Assembly: GCA_963995505.1 (NCBI GenBank)
Contig: OZ023197.1
Coordinates: forward strand, 789,001-853,000
Source: Hypericum androsaemum
Taxonomy: Eukaryota; Streptophyta; Magnoliopsida; Malpighiales; Hypericaceae
Reading direction: 5' to 3'
DNA length: 64,000 nt
This document shows positions 22,440 to 34,352 of the stretch, piece by piece. Within the stretch, counting starts at the first letter, position 1. Each line of letters starts with the position of its first letter. A program made the position numbers and the translations under genes. The notes under the pieces are model-generated. The model saw only the letters and a program-made list of their open reading frames with translations, did not search any database and was not told the DNA's origin.

Positions 22440-25016
22440 AACAAGAGTAAAAATATCGGTAAAATTAATACCGTATTTCTACTGAAATCCCTTCACAACC
22501 AGTCTCGCCTTGTAACGCTGTGTGCCATCCACCTCTTGCTTAGCTCTATAAACCCACTTATTTTGTAGTGCCTTTTTCCCTTTTGGGAGTTGGACCAGTT
22601 TCAAAGTCTCATTACTCCTCAACGACTCCATCTCATCGTCTATTGCAAGCTTCCATTTGCGCACCAGCTCACTCCGTTGTGCTTCTGTAAAATTCTCTGA
22701 TTCTCCTCCACCTGTTAAAAAGAGATAGTAGTTAGCTGGCGAATGCTTGTCTAGCGACCCACACTATCTGGTGGATCTCCGTTGCGGAACTACTAGCGGT
22801 GGCGAACTTGGTTCTGCCTCCTCCTCGGCCCCCTGGCCATTCTGTACTTTCTTGCTCCCACCCGAGTTCGAGATGTCTAACTCGACCACCTCACTGCTAG
22901 AACCCTCCGCATCAGATGCACTCCCCCTGTCCTTGTACAATACCTTCTCATTGAATATGACATCTCGACTCTGAATGACTTTACGACTTCCGTCGTCCCA
23001 AAATCTGAAGCCAAAATCATCTCCTCCATACCCAATGAACGTACACTTCGTGGACTTGGCATCCATCTTGCTCCCCTCAATTGCATTAACATGAACATAC
23101 CCAATACAGCCAAATACACGAAGATAGGAAAGATCAACCTCCTTACCACTCCAAGCCTCCTCCGGTATCCCATTCTTAAAAAGAGCTGACGGTCCTCTAT
23201 TGATCAAAAATGCAGCAGTGTTGACTGCATCCGTCCAGAACATCTTCGGTAGCCCACACTTCAATCTTATGGCCTTGACCTTTTCATTGAGTGTCATGTT
23301 CATCCTCTCAGTAATGCCATTCAGCTGGGGGGTTCCAGCTACTGTCTTCTCCATGCGAATCCCATTCACTGTACAATACTTCTTGAACTCTTGGAGCTCA
23401 TACTCTCCGCCATTATCCGATCTCAAGCACTTCACCTTAAGACCTATCTCTTTCTCAACTAGGGCTTTCCACTTTCTGAAGGCGTTGAAGGCACCAGACT
23501 TATGTTTCAGAAAGTAAACCCATACCTTCCTCGTGGAATCATCAATGAAGGTCATGTAATACAACGCACCATCCAAGGATGTCACTGGTGCCGGGCCCCA
23601 CAAATCACTGCGGACCAACTCAAGCTTTGCTCCTTCAGGGACCTGCCACCTCTCGAAAAGCTCTCACTCTTCTACTTCCCAAGAACACAATGCTCACAAA
23701 GACCGTTATCAATTGTCTTTAAGCCTGGTAGCTTCCCTTTCGAACACAGCACTTCATCCCCTTCTCACTCATATGGCCAAGTCGACTATGCCACAACTCC
23801 GCATCGTCCGCTGCACCTGCAAGACCAATGCTATCATGGGTGTTAATCGTCATATACAACGTACCTTCCTTCAAACCTCGAGCCACTACTATAGCTCCCT
23901 TAGTAATTTTTCATCACCTGCAACCAAAGGTCACTGCATAACCTTCATCATCCAGCTGCCCCACGAAAAGCAAATTCCTCTTCAACCCAGGAATATGTCT
24001 CACCCCCTTCAACCGCAACAAAGATCTATTCGGCATACTGATTCGAACATCCCCTTTGCCTATAACCTGCATCAGCTCATCATCTGCTAGATAAACCTTG
24101 CCATAATCACCTGGGTATATCGCTCCATCATCTATGCGTCACTGCATGAATGGAATGATGCTCCAGAATCTAGCACCCACGCCTCCAATGGACTGCTCAC
24201 ACTAAGGACCAACACCTCTCCATGGTCATCCGGTGTTGTGTTAGCTGACTTGTCCTCCCTCTTTGGTGCCGTACACTGATACTGAAAGTGACCATATTGA
24301 TCACAATTCCAGCACTAGACCGAGCTCTTGTCCTTCCTCGAACCCTTCCTCGATTTGGACTTCGACCTGCTCTGGTCCTTCTTCGACTTTCCCTTTGATT
24401 CGAACCTCTCTCTATTCCCTGCACTCAAAGCTGTACCCGAGGCTACTCCGAATTCTCTCCTGCGGATCTCTTCACTCATGATCAAATCCCTCAACTCGTC
24501 CAACTTAAGCTGTACCTTCCCCGCTCAGGCACTGCCTGCAGTCACAGTACCATTCCAGCTCTCTAGTATAGAACTCAACAAAATAAGGGCTTGTACCTCA
24601 TCATCAAAGTTGATCTTAACCGAGCTCAACTGGGCAATCATTGTGTTGAACTTGTTAAGATGCTTGGCCACCATCGTACTCTCTGCCATCTTGAGGTTGA
24701 ACAACCTCCTCATCAGGTGCACCTTGTTTGCGGCGGATGGCTTCTCGTACATCTCGGACAAAGTCTCTAGCATCTCTTTGGTAGTCTTTGATTTTACCGT
24801 ATGCAAAGCAACATTCCTGGACAAAGACAAGTGCACCACGCTCATCGCCTTCCTGTCCAACAACTTCCACTCTTCTTCCTTCATATCTTTGGGCTTCTTC
24901 CCGCCAAGAGGTAGGTGCAAATCCTTGCCATACAGATAGTCCTCTATCTGCGTCTTCCAGAACCCGTAGTCCATGCCATCGAATTTCTCCACGGGCGACT
25001 TCCCTTCACCCATCAT
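22440..25016 (-). pseudogene. Copia C gag-pol remnant (gag, protease, integrase, partial RT)
   Basis: gag is open from 25016 to 24525 (163 residues, with the WK-IEDYLYGK and LLSSILESW motifs of copia gag). A zinc knuckle CWNCDQYGHFQYQC lies near 24310 directly after a TAG. The protease DSGA motif is near 24165, followed by stops. Integrase is open from 23618 to 22764 and keeps its catalytic acidic residues: SDLWGP near residue 4, SDNGGEY near 68 and TERMN near 104. A short reverse-transcriptase start (NKWVYRAKQ...[11 protein letters not shown]) lies at 22664-22479. It belongs to a different copia family from A/B and D. Confidence 0.88.
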
Positions 25017-25059
25017 GATCGCTCCCGCGACCCTCTAACATTCAAGCTCTGATACCTAT

Positions 25060-25537
25060 TGTTGGAAAATAATAATAGGCCAGCAATCACAAAGAACGAA
25101 ATCAAAACGAAGAACACAAGCGATTTGGTCACCCAGTTCGACAAGAATGTCTACGTTTGGGGGCGTGCCAAGCCAGGATCTTTCCAATAGGTTTCTTGTG
25201 CTTCACTACACTTTTTGTCGCACTTAGGACGTGCCTTTACATGAGTATTTATAGAGGAGCAACCCTTCATTAGGTTTACAAGTCGAAACAGATCAAAACA
25301 GGAAACGAAAACCAGACACCCAGCGGGAGCAGGTCTCCCAGCGGCCACTGGGTCCTCAGATTTCCAACATTCTGTTTCTCTCCCCCAGCGAGTGCTAAGC
25401 CACTAGCGGCCGCTGGGGCCTTCACGAACTTCATCTTTCACATGCCAATCACTTGGCGGTTGCTCGTACTCATGCGTGGTCTTCACTCGATTATCCAACA
25501 CCTTCTCCGAGTACCAAACATGCTCCATAACCCAACA
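25060..25537 (-). repeat. 5' LTR of copia C
   Basis: 478 bp, bounded by TGTTGG (25060) and CCAACA (25537). On the minus strand it immediately precedes a Met-tRNA primer-binding site. There is no partner LTR in the window, so insertion age and target duplication cannot be read. Confidence 0.82.
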
Positions 25538-25679
25538 ATTTGGATACCGAGTGGTAAAAAAAATGAATACCAGATATAATTATATTTGACCTTTAGAACT
25601 CACTGGAGAGAGAGGAAATGGGAAGACAGTCGCTTGCCCAATCACCGTAGCCCAACATTTCCCGACCCTAAAAATCCCA
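25538..25679 (+). promoter_or_regulatory. Short proximal promoter of the EamA transporter, bounded by an LTR
   Basis: Only 142 bases separate the copia C LTR from the start codon. They contain an AT-rich TATA-like word (gatataattatattt, about 25573-25587) about 95 bases before the ATG. Any further upstream control must lie within or beyond the LTR. Confidence 0.4.
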
Positions 25680-28542
25680 ATGGCGGCGCGGCCACCGCTA
25701 CTGGGCGACCGGTCGTCTATCCACCCGCTCCCCCTCCCGGCCCCCAAGCTGCTCCCCTTTCCAGTGTCCGTGTCGTTTCAGCTCCCCCTCCTCCTGAAAC
25801 GGCGCCGCTCCTTCCCCGGCAGGCGCGTGTCTCTGTTCGTCACGGCCGCCGCCAAGAACGACGACGACCCGAGCAAGAGGCCCGACAAGGCAGTGTTCTG
25901 GATGAGGAAGCCGCCGCCGGCGCTCCTGCGGTTGCTGTCCGGGTCCCGGAAATACCGAAGCGTTGTCCTCCTCAATGTATTAGCTTTCGTCTACGGTGAG
26001 ATCCCACGCCGCCTTATTTTTAAAAATTAAATTAGGTTCGTTTGTTTCGCATGAAAATATAAATTAATAATATCATTTTTTTTCCTGGGGTTAAAGAATT
26101 TATTTTTCTGCGGGAAAAAAAGGGAGCGTAAATGTCTGCTCTTTTCTCTAAATTTATTTTTGTTCTTTTTTGTACTTTTGCTTAAAATGGGAAGGGGGAG
26201 ATTGCTTGTGGGTTATAGCTCATGTTGGTATGGAAATTGGTTAGCAGATAGCCGATAGCAGATTGCATACGAGAAATAGTGATCTTTGAATTTAAGCAGA
26301 TTGAAGAAATATCCTGTTACATTTTAACGGCAGTGTATAAGACTTATCCTAAGTGAGTGATTATTGTGTTTTCTGTAAAGACGATGCTCCCATTTTCGCC
26401 CAAATTTTCGCACAAGTGTGTGATTTTCGGGGTAATTTGGTTCTAGCCACGATTTTTGTATGTTTTTCAAGAGGTCGGAAATGAACCTTTGTACCCGTGG
26501 TGCTACCGACGGTACTCTTTCTCTGTTACGGATTTTCCCACTGGGTTTCCCTTTTAAGGTTTTGAAGAGGCCGGCAGCCGTGAGATGGCGAGTTTTTTTT
26601 CCGATTATTCATTAATAAAATTATACCTTTACAAAGAAAAGTGAGTGATTTATTGTTTGTTTGGTTAACCTTTTAGTTTGGCTGTTTGTTGTAGCTAGTA
26701 ATATTCCAGTGGTGAAGGAAGTTGAAGCAATTGTAGATCCAGCTGCATTTACTGTCGTCAGATTTGTTGTATCGGCTCTACCCTTCATCCCATTCGTGCT
26801 GCGAGGACGGGACGATGTGGATACTCGGAATGCTGGAGTGGAGCTGGGGATCTGGGTTAGTCTAGGTTACATCATGCAGGCCATTGGCCTTGAGACATCT
26901 GATGCTGGCCGTGCGTCGTTCTTGTCCATGCTCACTGTAAGTCTACTATCGGAAATGTTGTCGTTATGGATGTATTAGTGTTGTGGAGTTCTGAAGTTTC
27001 TGGGTTACTTTTTGTGTGTATTTGTTAGGTAATCGTAGTTCCGGTAATTGATGGTATGCTAGGCGCGATAGTTCCTGCACGTACCTGGTTTGGAGCACTA
27101 ATGTCCATTGTAGGCGTTGCTATGTTGGAATCCAGTGGATCACCCCCTAATGTAAGTGTTTGCTGCCCTCCTTGGTTACGCAAGCTCAGTTCGGTTCAGT
27201 TGACTTCAGTTAGCTTCTCTTGCTCTTCAGATCGGAGACCTCTGGAATTTCTTAAGTGCTGTATTCTTCGGCATTCATATGCTTAGAACCGAACATGTAT
27301 CAAGGAGCACAAGTCGTCGGGACTTTTTGCCTCTGCTTGGATACGAGGTGATTTTGGTCACCTTTCTGGTCAGTAACAGGAACAGTCTGGCTATCCACTA
27401 TCTTTGAGTAAATATGTGAACAGTCCTAGTGTTACAATGCAGGTATGTGTTATTGCTACCTTGTCGACACTATGGTACTTCGTGGGAGGTTGGTTCTTCG
27501 GCAAGCAGACAACTGATATAACATCTTGGACATGGATAACTGTTTCCAATTGGATAGTTAATTTCCCATGGATCCCCACACTCTACACAGGGATATTCTC
27601 GACAACCTTATGCCTATGGATAGAGGTAGGTCATTGTTTTGTCACTAATTTTCTGTAGAACTCCTATACCTGTTTTATTCAAATCCGTTCCAGCTGTGTA
27701 GGTCCTTTTGAACTCATTTCTTTATGAAAAATGTTCATTTGTTCCATGTGCCAAGGGATGCTCCAATGAAGCATCAGGATTTGAGACTGTAGTTTGAAGG
27801 ACTTGGCCTTTAAGACGTGTAGTTCTGTTCTATTCGATTCATTTAGGTCAATATATCATTCTTTGCTATTTTACAGATGTCTGCGATGCGTGATGTATCA
27901 GCAACAGAAACAGCGATAATTTACGGATTGGAGCCTGTCTGGGGTGCTTGTTTTGCATGGTTTCTTCTTGGTGAAAGGTGGGGTTTGAGTGGTTGGATTG
28001 GCGCTGCCTTAGTTCTGGGTAAGCAGATAAAATCTTCTTTCTCTTCTATATGAAAATATCCTCCTTTTTCTGACTTCTTTTTTAAAAGAGGTGGTTCTGT
28101 TTCCATTTCTCTCCAAGACCAAAAACAGAGGGGTCAAAAAACCCCATACATCTGATATCTGTTGATCTCAAATTTTTTGGGTAAATTTGATATCGACAGA
28201 TATGAACCGGATACCAACTCTACCGTAATGTTTATGCTTAATCTGGGACTTTGAGCATTTTCTGTTTGAGCTAAATAACTCTACCTGTCTGTCTCCATAC
28301 GTATCTGTCTCCATACGTATCACACTAATTTCGCCTATTTAGTAACCATACAATATCTTCTTGTAGGTGGGAGCCTGACAGTGCAGATATTTGGATCATC
28401 AAGTCCTCCTGAGTTAAGCGAAGACGAAGAACGAAGCAAGAAAGTTGATCGTTTGCTGAATCCGGACAAGAAAAACGCCTATACTGTATCCCCCATTCCC
28501 GTCGATTCCAGAAAGGACGTTCGCAACATTACAAAAAAGTAG
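25680..28542 (+). CDS. EamA/DMT-family transporter, WAT1-related, probably plastid-targeted
   Basis: Seven exons with GT-AG borders keep one frame: 25680-25995, 26695-26936, 27029-27151, 27231-27347, 27443-27625, 27877-28018 and 28367-28542, giving 432 residues. The first about 57 residues are rich in Pro, Leu, Arg and Ser, like a chloroplast transit peptide. Two EamA halves follow (about 95-235 and 250-385), roughly ten membrane segments in all, with the second-half signature YGLEPVWGACFAWFLLGERW near residue 343 and GWIGAALVLGG. The order and length fit the plastid WAT1-related protein type (Arabidopsis At3g02690 group, nodulin MtN21/EamA-like). Substrate unknown; related DMT carriers move metabolites or amino acids. 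The C-terminus is hydrophilic. The first exon is GC-rich. No damage seen. Confidence 0.92.
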
Positions 28543-28707
28543 CTGAAATTTTTCCCTGGACCTAGTCGATTGGCACCGTAGTTCTGGCACAACCATGTAT
28601 ATACTGGGACATAACAGCAGTTAGCATCTTGTAGTTGCTGCAATAAGGCTCAAGCACGCGTCTAACATATGTATATATGTGCATAAGTGCTCCATAGTTT
28701 TGAAGGA

Positions 28708-28713
28708 AATAAA
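28708..28713 (+). terminator. Poly(A) signal of the EamA transporter
   Basis: AATAAA lies 166 bases after the stop codon, in a normal position for a plant 3' end. Confidence 0.5.
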
Positions 28714-29049
28714 AGTATACATAGATCTTACACCTATGCTTGGCTTCTATTCTGTTGTCTGGTCTGTCTAATCTCTAATAATCTTCTTTAGGGTCACAGT
28801 ACTTCCGCTGGGGATGACAAAGAAAAGAAATTCAGATCATATCGATATTTCGGATTCCACTTTGATGGATCATATGGTATTAGAAGTGGCGAGAAACAAA
28901 TTGTGGTTGGCGATTGCCAATGGTGGCATATAAGGAGTTCCGGATTTGAGGAACTGGCGGACGCCAAATGACTGGCAGCTGACAGGCGTCGCTGGTAGTC
29001 GTTTCTTGTTTTGCTCGAACTCTTGTTTTGGACTCCTAGGATGACCTAA

Positions 29050-30450
29050 ATAGGTTTCTTGATGTAGAAGGGTTTGTCTCTATATAGAGGCATGTTACCC
29101 TAGTTCATGTATGGCTTGTGATTCAGTACTCACCAATAAAAAGTCTCTTTTTTCTCCGTGGACCTAGGCACTAGGCCGAACCACATAATCTGTCGTGTCC
29201 ATCTTTGCGCGTTCTTGTTCTCTTGATATCCTCGATTTCCTAACAACTGGTATCAGAGCTTGGTTGGAGGATGGAAGATTACGATGCAAAGTTTGGCTTT
29301 TTGAAGCTCGATGAATTACTGAATTTCGGGTTATATGGCAAATGTGTGTCAATGATCTGCTGGTGCAATAAGGGATGGTCAACGCGGTCTCGGGGAAGAA
29401 TCCTGAGAAGATGAAGGAGCAAGAATGGAAAGAGATGGAGGCTAAGGCGGTGGCGACGATTTGCTTGTGTTTGGTGGATGATGTGATGTATCATGTCATG
29501 GATAATGAGTCACCAACTAGGGTATGTGAGATAATGGAGCATAGGTATATGTCAAAGTCTATGTCGAACAAACTTTATCTTAAGTAAAAGTTGTACGGGC
29601 TTAAGATGATGGAGACTCAGATTTAAGCCAACAGATCAATGGTTTCAAATAACTGGTGAATGATTTGATAAGGGTCGATGTGAAGTTTGAATATGAAAAT
29701 AAGTCATTGTTGTTGCTGAATTCCTTACCAGGTTCTTACGAAAGTTTGGCTACAACTCTAACTTAGATCGTATAAAGGAGCCAGGGCTTGACATGAATGA
29801 TTTACGTATAGTGAGGATTCACAGAGATGAGGTTAGCAAGGCCCCACTATAGTTGTCTAAAGGCACGTGCACGTCAAAAGTGTTGGGTATGTTTAGAATT
29901 AGGAACGCTAAGCTATTGGTAAACACCATGGGCAAATAACATATCTCACTCAAAGGAGAGCGGTGAAGTTCGCAACATGTCAATGGTTCTACTTGGTAGA
30001 ATGAAAGACTGCCTATTGTATGCTATGACTTGTAGCATTGGTTCGAGGCAAAAAGGTCCAACAGAGAAGCAGTTCAGGTAAAGTTTGAATATGAAAACAA
30101 GGCATTGTTGGTGCTGAATTCCTTAACAGGTTCCTAAGAAACTTTAGTTACAACTCTAACTTGGAGGAAGGAATCTCTAGTGTTGGAGGGTATCACAACT
30201 ACTCTGCCAGAGTTTCATCAAAGGAGAAAAACTGGTGAATGCATAAAAGGCTGGTTGTGAGGGATAGTCATGGTCGTAGAGAAGGAAAAGATGGAAGACT
30301 GGTGAATGACTTGTAGCATTTGTGACTCAGATACTCATCAATAAAAGTTCTTCTTTCTCTCAATGGACGTAAGTATTAAGCTGAACCACGTAATCTCTCG
30401 TGTATATCTTTGCACGTGCTTGTTCTCTTGATATCTTCGATTTTCTAACA
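29050..30450 (+). mobile_element. Internally deleted Ty1/copia remnant, copia E
   Basis: A 5' LTR ends at 29245 (CTAACA) and is followed by CTGGTATCAGAGCTTGG, the Met-tRNA primer-binding site, and a gag start. A 3' LTR end at about 30305-30450 repeats the 5' LTR words caataaaa, gaaccac-taatct and tgttctcttgatat. Nearly all pol is missing, so only about 1 kb separates the LTR ends. The left LTR boundary was not resolved and may lie up to about 200 bp further left. Confidence 0.75.
29271..29790 (+). pseudogene. Copia E gag fragment
   Basis: The ATG at 29271 begins a frame that shifts before WQMCVNDLL, meets a TAA, and continues from 29375 with NPEKMKEQEWKEMEAKAVA, the copia gag (UBN2-type) signature, up to MSNKLYLK and a stop at 29585. 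A later gag piece (29675-29760, LLLNSLPGSYESL-type) occurs again, diverged, at about 30080-30180. Not functional. Confidence 0.75.
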
Positions 30451-31500
30451 TATGACTCGATGCCGGATCTTGTCTATTATCATTCATAGTTTTCACCTAA
30501 ACTAAGCTGCTTTTCTGCCTTTTCCCTGTTTTTAAACAATGAACAAAGAACCGTCTGGTTTGAACTCTCTGCTCCCTATAAATCGTACCATTTGGCATAC
30601 TAAATTTGTCGCCCTCTCATTATAAATCGTACTATTTCTCTTGCTCCCGTTGAGATTATCAAATGAACCAGAACTAGCCACAAAACTTGACCACCAAAAG
30701 AAAAAGATGAATTTGCTCTGATGCCAAGCAGCAAAATTCATCAATAGCCATGCGGAATCGGTTTCAACAATGGGTGGGTTTTTTTTTCTTTCAAAAACTG
30801 TGTTTTCTTAGTAAAACAATGCCCGGTCCTATTAATAATGGCAAATTATAAACGAATTTTGAATTGAAAAATCTGTTTAGACAAGATATTGTTGCATTCT
30901 AAATTGATCCAAGTACTTCTAATTAAAAACTTACTTATAGAGGAGAGGATGAATATAAATTTAAAATTTCAGAGAAAAATATGGTAGCCAGTTGTTTTTA
31001 TATTATATAAGTAACTATGCCGTATTTGCATATTTCACGTAAGAGTTAACAAATCAAATGATCAACTTGGTTGAAATTTTCCAGCCAAAATTTTCAATTA
31101 AAGACAAAAGCGCCACATTTTTGTAATTAAGTATTAATCGTCATCTAACGAAAACGTGATATGAATCGTCATCTAACGAAAACGTGACTTTATTATTTAT
31201 TAAAAATATGGCGTTATCCAATTATTTGTCTTATCTAATATGCGGCGTTAGTCAATGATTTTGATATCATCAGATCTGTCGGCGATGTGATATAAATTAC
31301 CGATTGATTTGAAAAATATTAATTTAATCTTGGTAGTTTGAATTATTGCGTTTTCTAATATAAAATAGGTGACATGAAATGTCGGCCATTAAGGTATAGG
31401 GCCATTATATATATAAAATAGGTGACATTTCATTAAGGTATATGGCCATTATATTTTTTAAAAAATAAATTTACACCAGAGTTTGAATCATGTACTTCCT
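30451..31500. other. AT-rich intergenic DNA with short local duplications
   Basis: No gene. Two small direct duplications are visible: the word cgtcatctaacgaaaacgtga occurs twice between about 31138 and 31187, and a block containing aaaataggtgacat...aaggtata-ggccattata occurs twice between about 31360 and 31455. Confidence 0.6.
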
Positions 31501-31577
31501 TAAATGTTAGGGTAAATTACTCTAAGGTTCTTGGTATTTAGTATATTTTATGCTCGCCCCCTGTATTCTGGTAATTG

Positions 31578-31853
31578 ACGACGGGAATTGAACCCGCGAA
31601 TGATGGATTCGAAAACAAACAAAAGCAAGTCAAATTCATTTGAAGCTTACTTTGGTTGGTTAATCTGATCAGTAGACAAGTAAGCTTCCCCGGACAAGAC
31701 AAATGCACGACGAGCCCATGCAAGCGGGACTCAACCCAACAGCTCATGGCACGAGCTGACGACAGCCAGGCACCACCTGTGTAGCTTTAACGGCATTTTT
31801 ATGTGCTCATCAGCACCTGACCCTGAGATGTAGAGGAATTAGGCCTAAATGGA
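31578..31853 (-). pseudogene. Organellar DNA insert: trnH fragment plus 16S rRNA fragment
   Basis: On plus, cgacgggaattgaacccgcg with atgatggattc (about 31578-31612) matches, in reverse, the T-arm and anticodon-arm side of plastid-type trnH-GUG. At 31723-31782, gcgggactcaacccaacagc and cacgagctgacgacagcc then caccacctgtg match, in reverse, the plastid or mitochondrial small-subunit rRNA near E. coli position 1050. The two are not neighbours in that arrangement in a plastid genome, so the insert is a mosaic or has been rearranged. It interrupts the left arm of a Mutator-like element that is continuous in the right arm. Confidence 0.72.
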
Positions 31854-32239
31854 TCCCAAAATCTCTATAGTTTGGCAAAATTATACCATGGGGCCCCTGA
31901 AGCATGAATCAGAGTTTTTCTCCAGCGAAGGCCCATGTAAAAAGACATAAATACCCTCACTTGAAAAAGAAAAAAATCTCTCTCCCTTTTCATCTTCAAC
32001 CCTCCTTCATCTTCAACCCTCCATCTCTTAAGAAAACCAATTAAATACTTAAATCATCCAATTAAACTACACAAAAATCGGAAGAAACCTGGGTTACTCG
32101 TTGCTAATATGTATTGCACAAGACACAAAAAAAGAAAAAGAAAATAATAACAAGAAATTCAAACCAATAGAATTTCAAACTTCAACATATAATTAGAGAT
32201 CTGAATATAAGGATGCGATGTTGCTAAATTCCTAGAATA

Positions 32240-32770
32240 ATGAATCCTAATCCCCAAATTTGAGATCTGAATTTCACCTCTTGGCTGTTCTACCCAGAAT
32301 AATCAACCCTAATCCCCAAATTCCCACCCCCAAATTGAATCCTCTCGCCCATTTCTCATCCTCCTCCTCCTCGGCGTCCACCGACTTCAAGTTCGATGAC
32401 GACGACTCCAGGCTGAGGTCATCCACTATCGCTAGTAGGAGCGCGATGCCCGTTTTCATGCCGGTCTCGACTCTGCCGACATGAACGCCGAGGAGGACGA
32501 GGGCTACATTGGGGTGGGCCCCATCATTGAGAAGCTTGAGCGCGAAAGCCAAGCCTAACCGCGATGGCGACCTTTACCTCTGCGAGGAGCCCACAAAATC
32601 TGATGAGAGCGACGATGAAGATTAGGAGGAGACGCTCTGCTACAAGGCGAAGACCGTCGAGAGGAAGATCACCGCTTCAAAGAGCTCATAGACGGGTTCA
32701 CTACCTCTAGTATGGCAGAAATTTACCCAGAAGATATCTACCCAGAAAAATGGAGTTTCTACCTCATGGA
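32240..32770 (+). pseudogene. Possibly captured gene fragment in the second Mutator-like element
   Basis: A GC-rich core between AT-rich arms. In plus frames it reads acidic stretches such as NAEEDEGYIGVGPIIEKLE and, in another frame, RDGDLYLCEEPTKSDESDDED, with shifts and a stop between them. This looks like decayed coding sequence of a nuclear gene, but I do not recognise the parent and assign no function. Confidence 0.4.
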
Positions 32771-33093
32771 CGGGTTCTTGATGTGTTTAATTACAGGTCT
32801 TGTTGATATTTTTGTGTGTTTATTAGATGATTTTAAGTATTTAATTATTTTTTTAGAGATGAAGGAGGGTTGAAGATGAAGAGGAGAGAGAATTTTTTTT
32901 CCTTTTCAAGTGGGGATATTTCTGTCTTTTCACATGGCTATTTGCCGGAGAAAAACTCCGATTCTAGCTTCAGGGGCCCAGGGTATAATTTTTCCAAACT
33001 ATGGAAGTTTCTTAATCGATTACCGGAATACAAGGGGCGAGCGTGAAATATACCAAACACGAGGGGTCTTAGAGTAATTTACCCTAAATTTTA

Positions 33094-33472
33094 AGGACAT
33101 CTGGTGCTCGTTAGGTTAGAAACTCTTAACACCTTTACAAGATGTTTAGACACAAGTATTAAAATCGGTATTCGCCTAAACACACACTCCCTAAAAACTA
33201 ATGCCCGTTGCAATTTCCTTGATTGATTGTTGGAAATCCGACGATGCTTCCTTCCACATGATAAACAGTTGTTTAACTAAACTCCTCACCACCATGTTTG
33301 TTCTGTTGTGTAATTTGCAAAACTTAACCCATCCTTTTTCTAATTTGAACCCTGTACAATTAGGACAACACATCTATTTCGGCAATGTTTATTCTGTTTG
33401 TGAAATTCGAACCAAATTGCTTAACACTCATAGATTAACTCTAGTGATTGATTATAGCTTGCTCGTTGTACT
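33094..33472. other. Intergenic DNA, nothing recognised
   Basis: Unique sequence between the Mutator-like element and copia B. The open frame 33201-33539 runs into the LTR and has no domain. Confidence 0.5.
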
Positions 33473-33745
33473 TGTTAGAGATTATTCTAAATTCCTAATT
33501 AGAGTAGGGCTCTATTTCCTGATCAGAATAGAGTACTAGTCTCCTATATATATACAGCCTATGCCTAGGTCTTATTTGTACTAGTTGAGAGTTGTGAGGT
33601 AGAGAGAACCCTCACGGAGGCCTTGTAACCGATTGGACTCACATAGTGGACGACTCTCCTTTGCCCGTAGTTTTCTCCCCGTCTTAGGGTTTCCACATAA
33701 TTCTTGTGTCTCGTGTTTTACTCGTTTTGATCTTATTTCTCAACA
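33473..33745 (+). repeat. 5' LTR of copia B
   Basis: 273 bp, TG...CA, with tatatatata near 33545 as probable TATA box; closely similar to the copia A LTR from the TATA region onward. Confidence 0.92.
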
Positions 33746-34352
33746 ATTGGTATCAGAGCTAGATTTGAATTTTGAGTATTGACAAAAAAAAATTATGAAC
33801 AGTAACCGATTTGGGAGAAAATCGGGATTTAGGATTTTGAAACTCTTGGAGTCGCCGCCGCCGACCGCCGCACCGTCCAGCCCCACTACCCGTCGTCCTC
33901 GACGTCGCCTAGAGGAGGCGACCACCCCCCCGCACCGTCGCCACGCCGGGGCGGAGCTCCGTTCGTTCGTCGCGGAGAGAGGGAAGAAGAAGGAATCGCG
34001 AGGAGAGAGAGAGCTCGAGGAGAGAGAGAGCTCGGGGAGAGAGCCCACGAACCCGTGCCGCCGAGGAAGGAGAGGAGAGCTCGCCGTCGCCTGGAGCTTT
34101 TCCTCTGCTCACCATTTTCGGGGAGAGAGAGGAGACTGACGGCAGAAGGAGAGAGAAAAAAAGGGGAGAGAGAAAGAGGGAGTTTTGGGTTGAAAAAAAA
34201 ACCTATTCCCGAGTTGACTTGGTCAACGGTTTAACTGGTCAACATTTTGACTAGTCAACAGTTTAATTGGTTGACCAAAAGTCAACTGATTTGGGTATTT
34301 TTTGATTTTCAAACTGGTTTTGGGCTGTTTTCTTGGTTCGAGTTATTTCAGG

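Larger units (their letters stand above)
22379..25537 (-). mobile_element. 5' half of a minus-strand Ty1/copia element, copia C
   Basis: Read on the minus strand: an LTR (25537-25060), the primer-binding site tGGTATCAGAGC (about 25057-25046), gag, protease, integrase and the first part of reverse transcriptase, where similarity stops near 22440 and minisatellite DNA follows. The 3' half and 3' LTR are absent. The coding region is broken by stops and frameshifts. Its LTR edge lies 142 bp upstream of the EamA transporter start codon, on the opposite strand. Confidence 0.88.
31510..33084. mobile_element. Second Mutator-like element, 9-bp target duplication with one mismatch
   Basis: The left flank TAAATGTTA (31501-31509) and right flank TAAATTTTA (33085-33093) agree at eight of nine bases. 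The ends are inverted repeats starting GGGTAAATTACTCTAAG, and similarity continues inward for over 200 bases on each side (ctcgcccc-tgtattc-ggtaat, atagtttgg-aaaattatacc, ggcccctgaagc, ttttctcc). The left arm is interrupted by organellar DNA. No transposase was found; the middle is GC-rich and gene-like. A non-autonomous Pack-MULE-type element is the best reading. Confidence 0.8.

Noticed and set aside
31578..31612. A functional tRNA-His gene
   Set aside because: Only about half of the tRNA is present; the acceptor and D-arm side is missing.
32274..32552. A 92-codon minus-strand frame in the second Mutator-like element
   Set aside because: It is antisense to the more convincing acidic plus-strand coding remnants and has no known domain.
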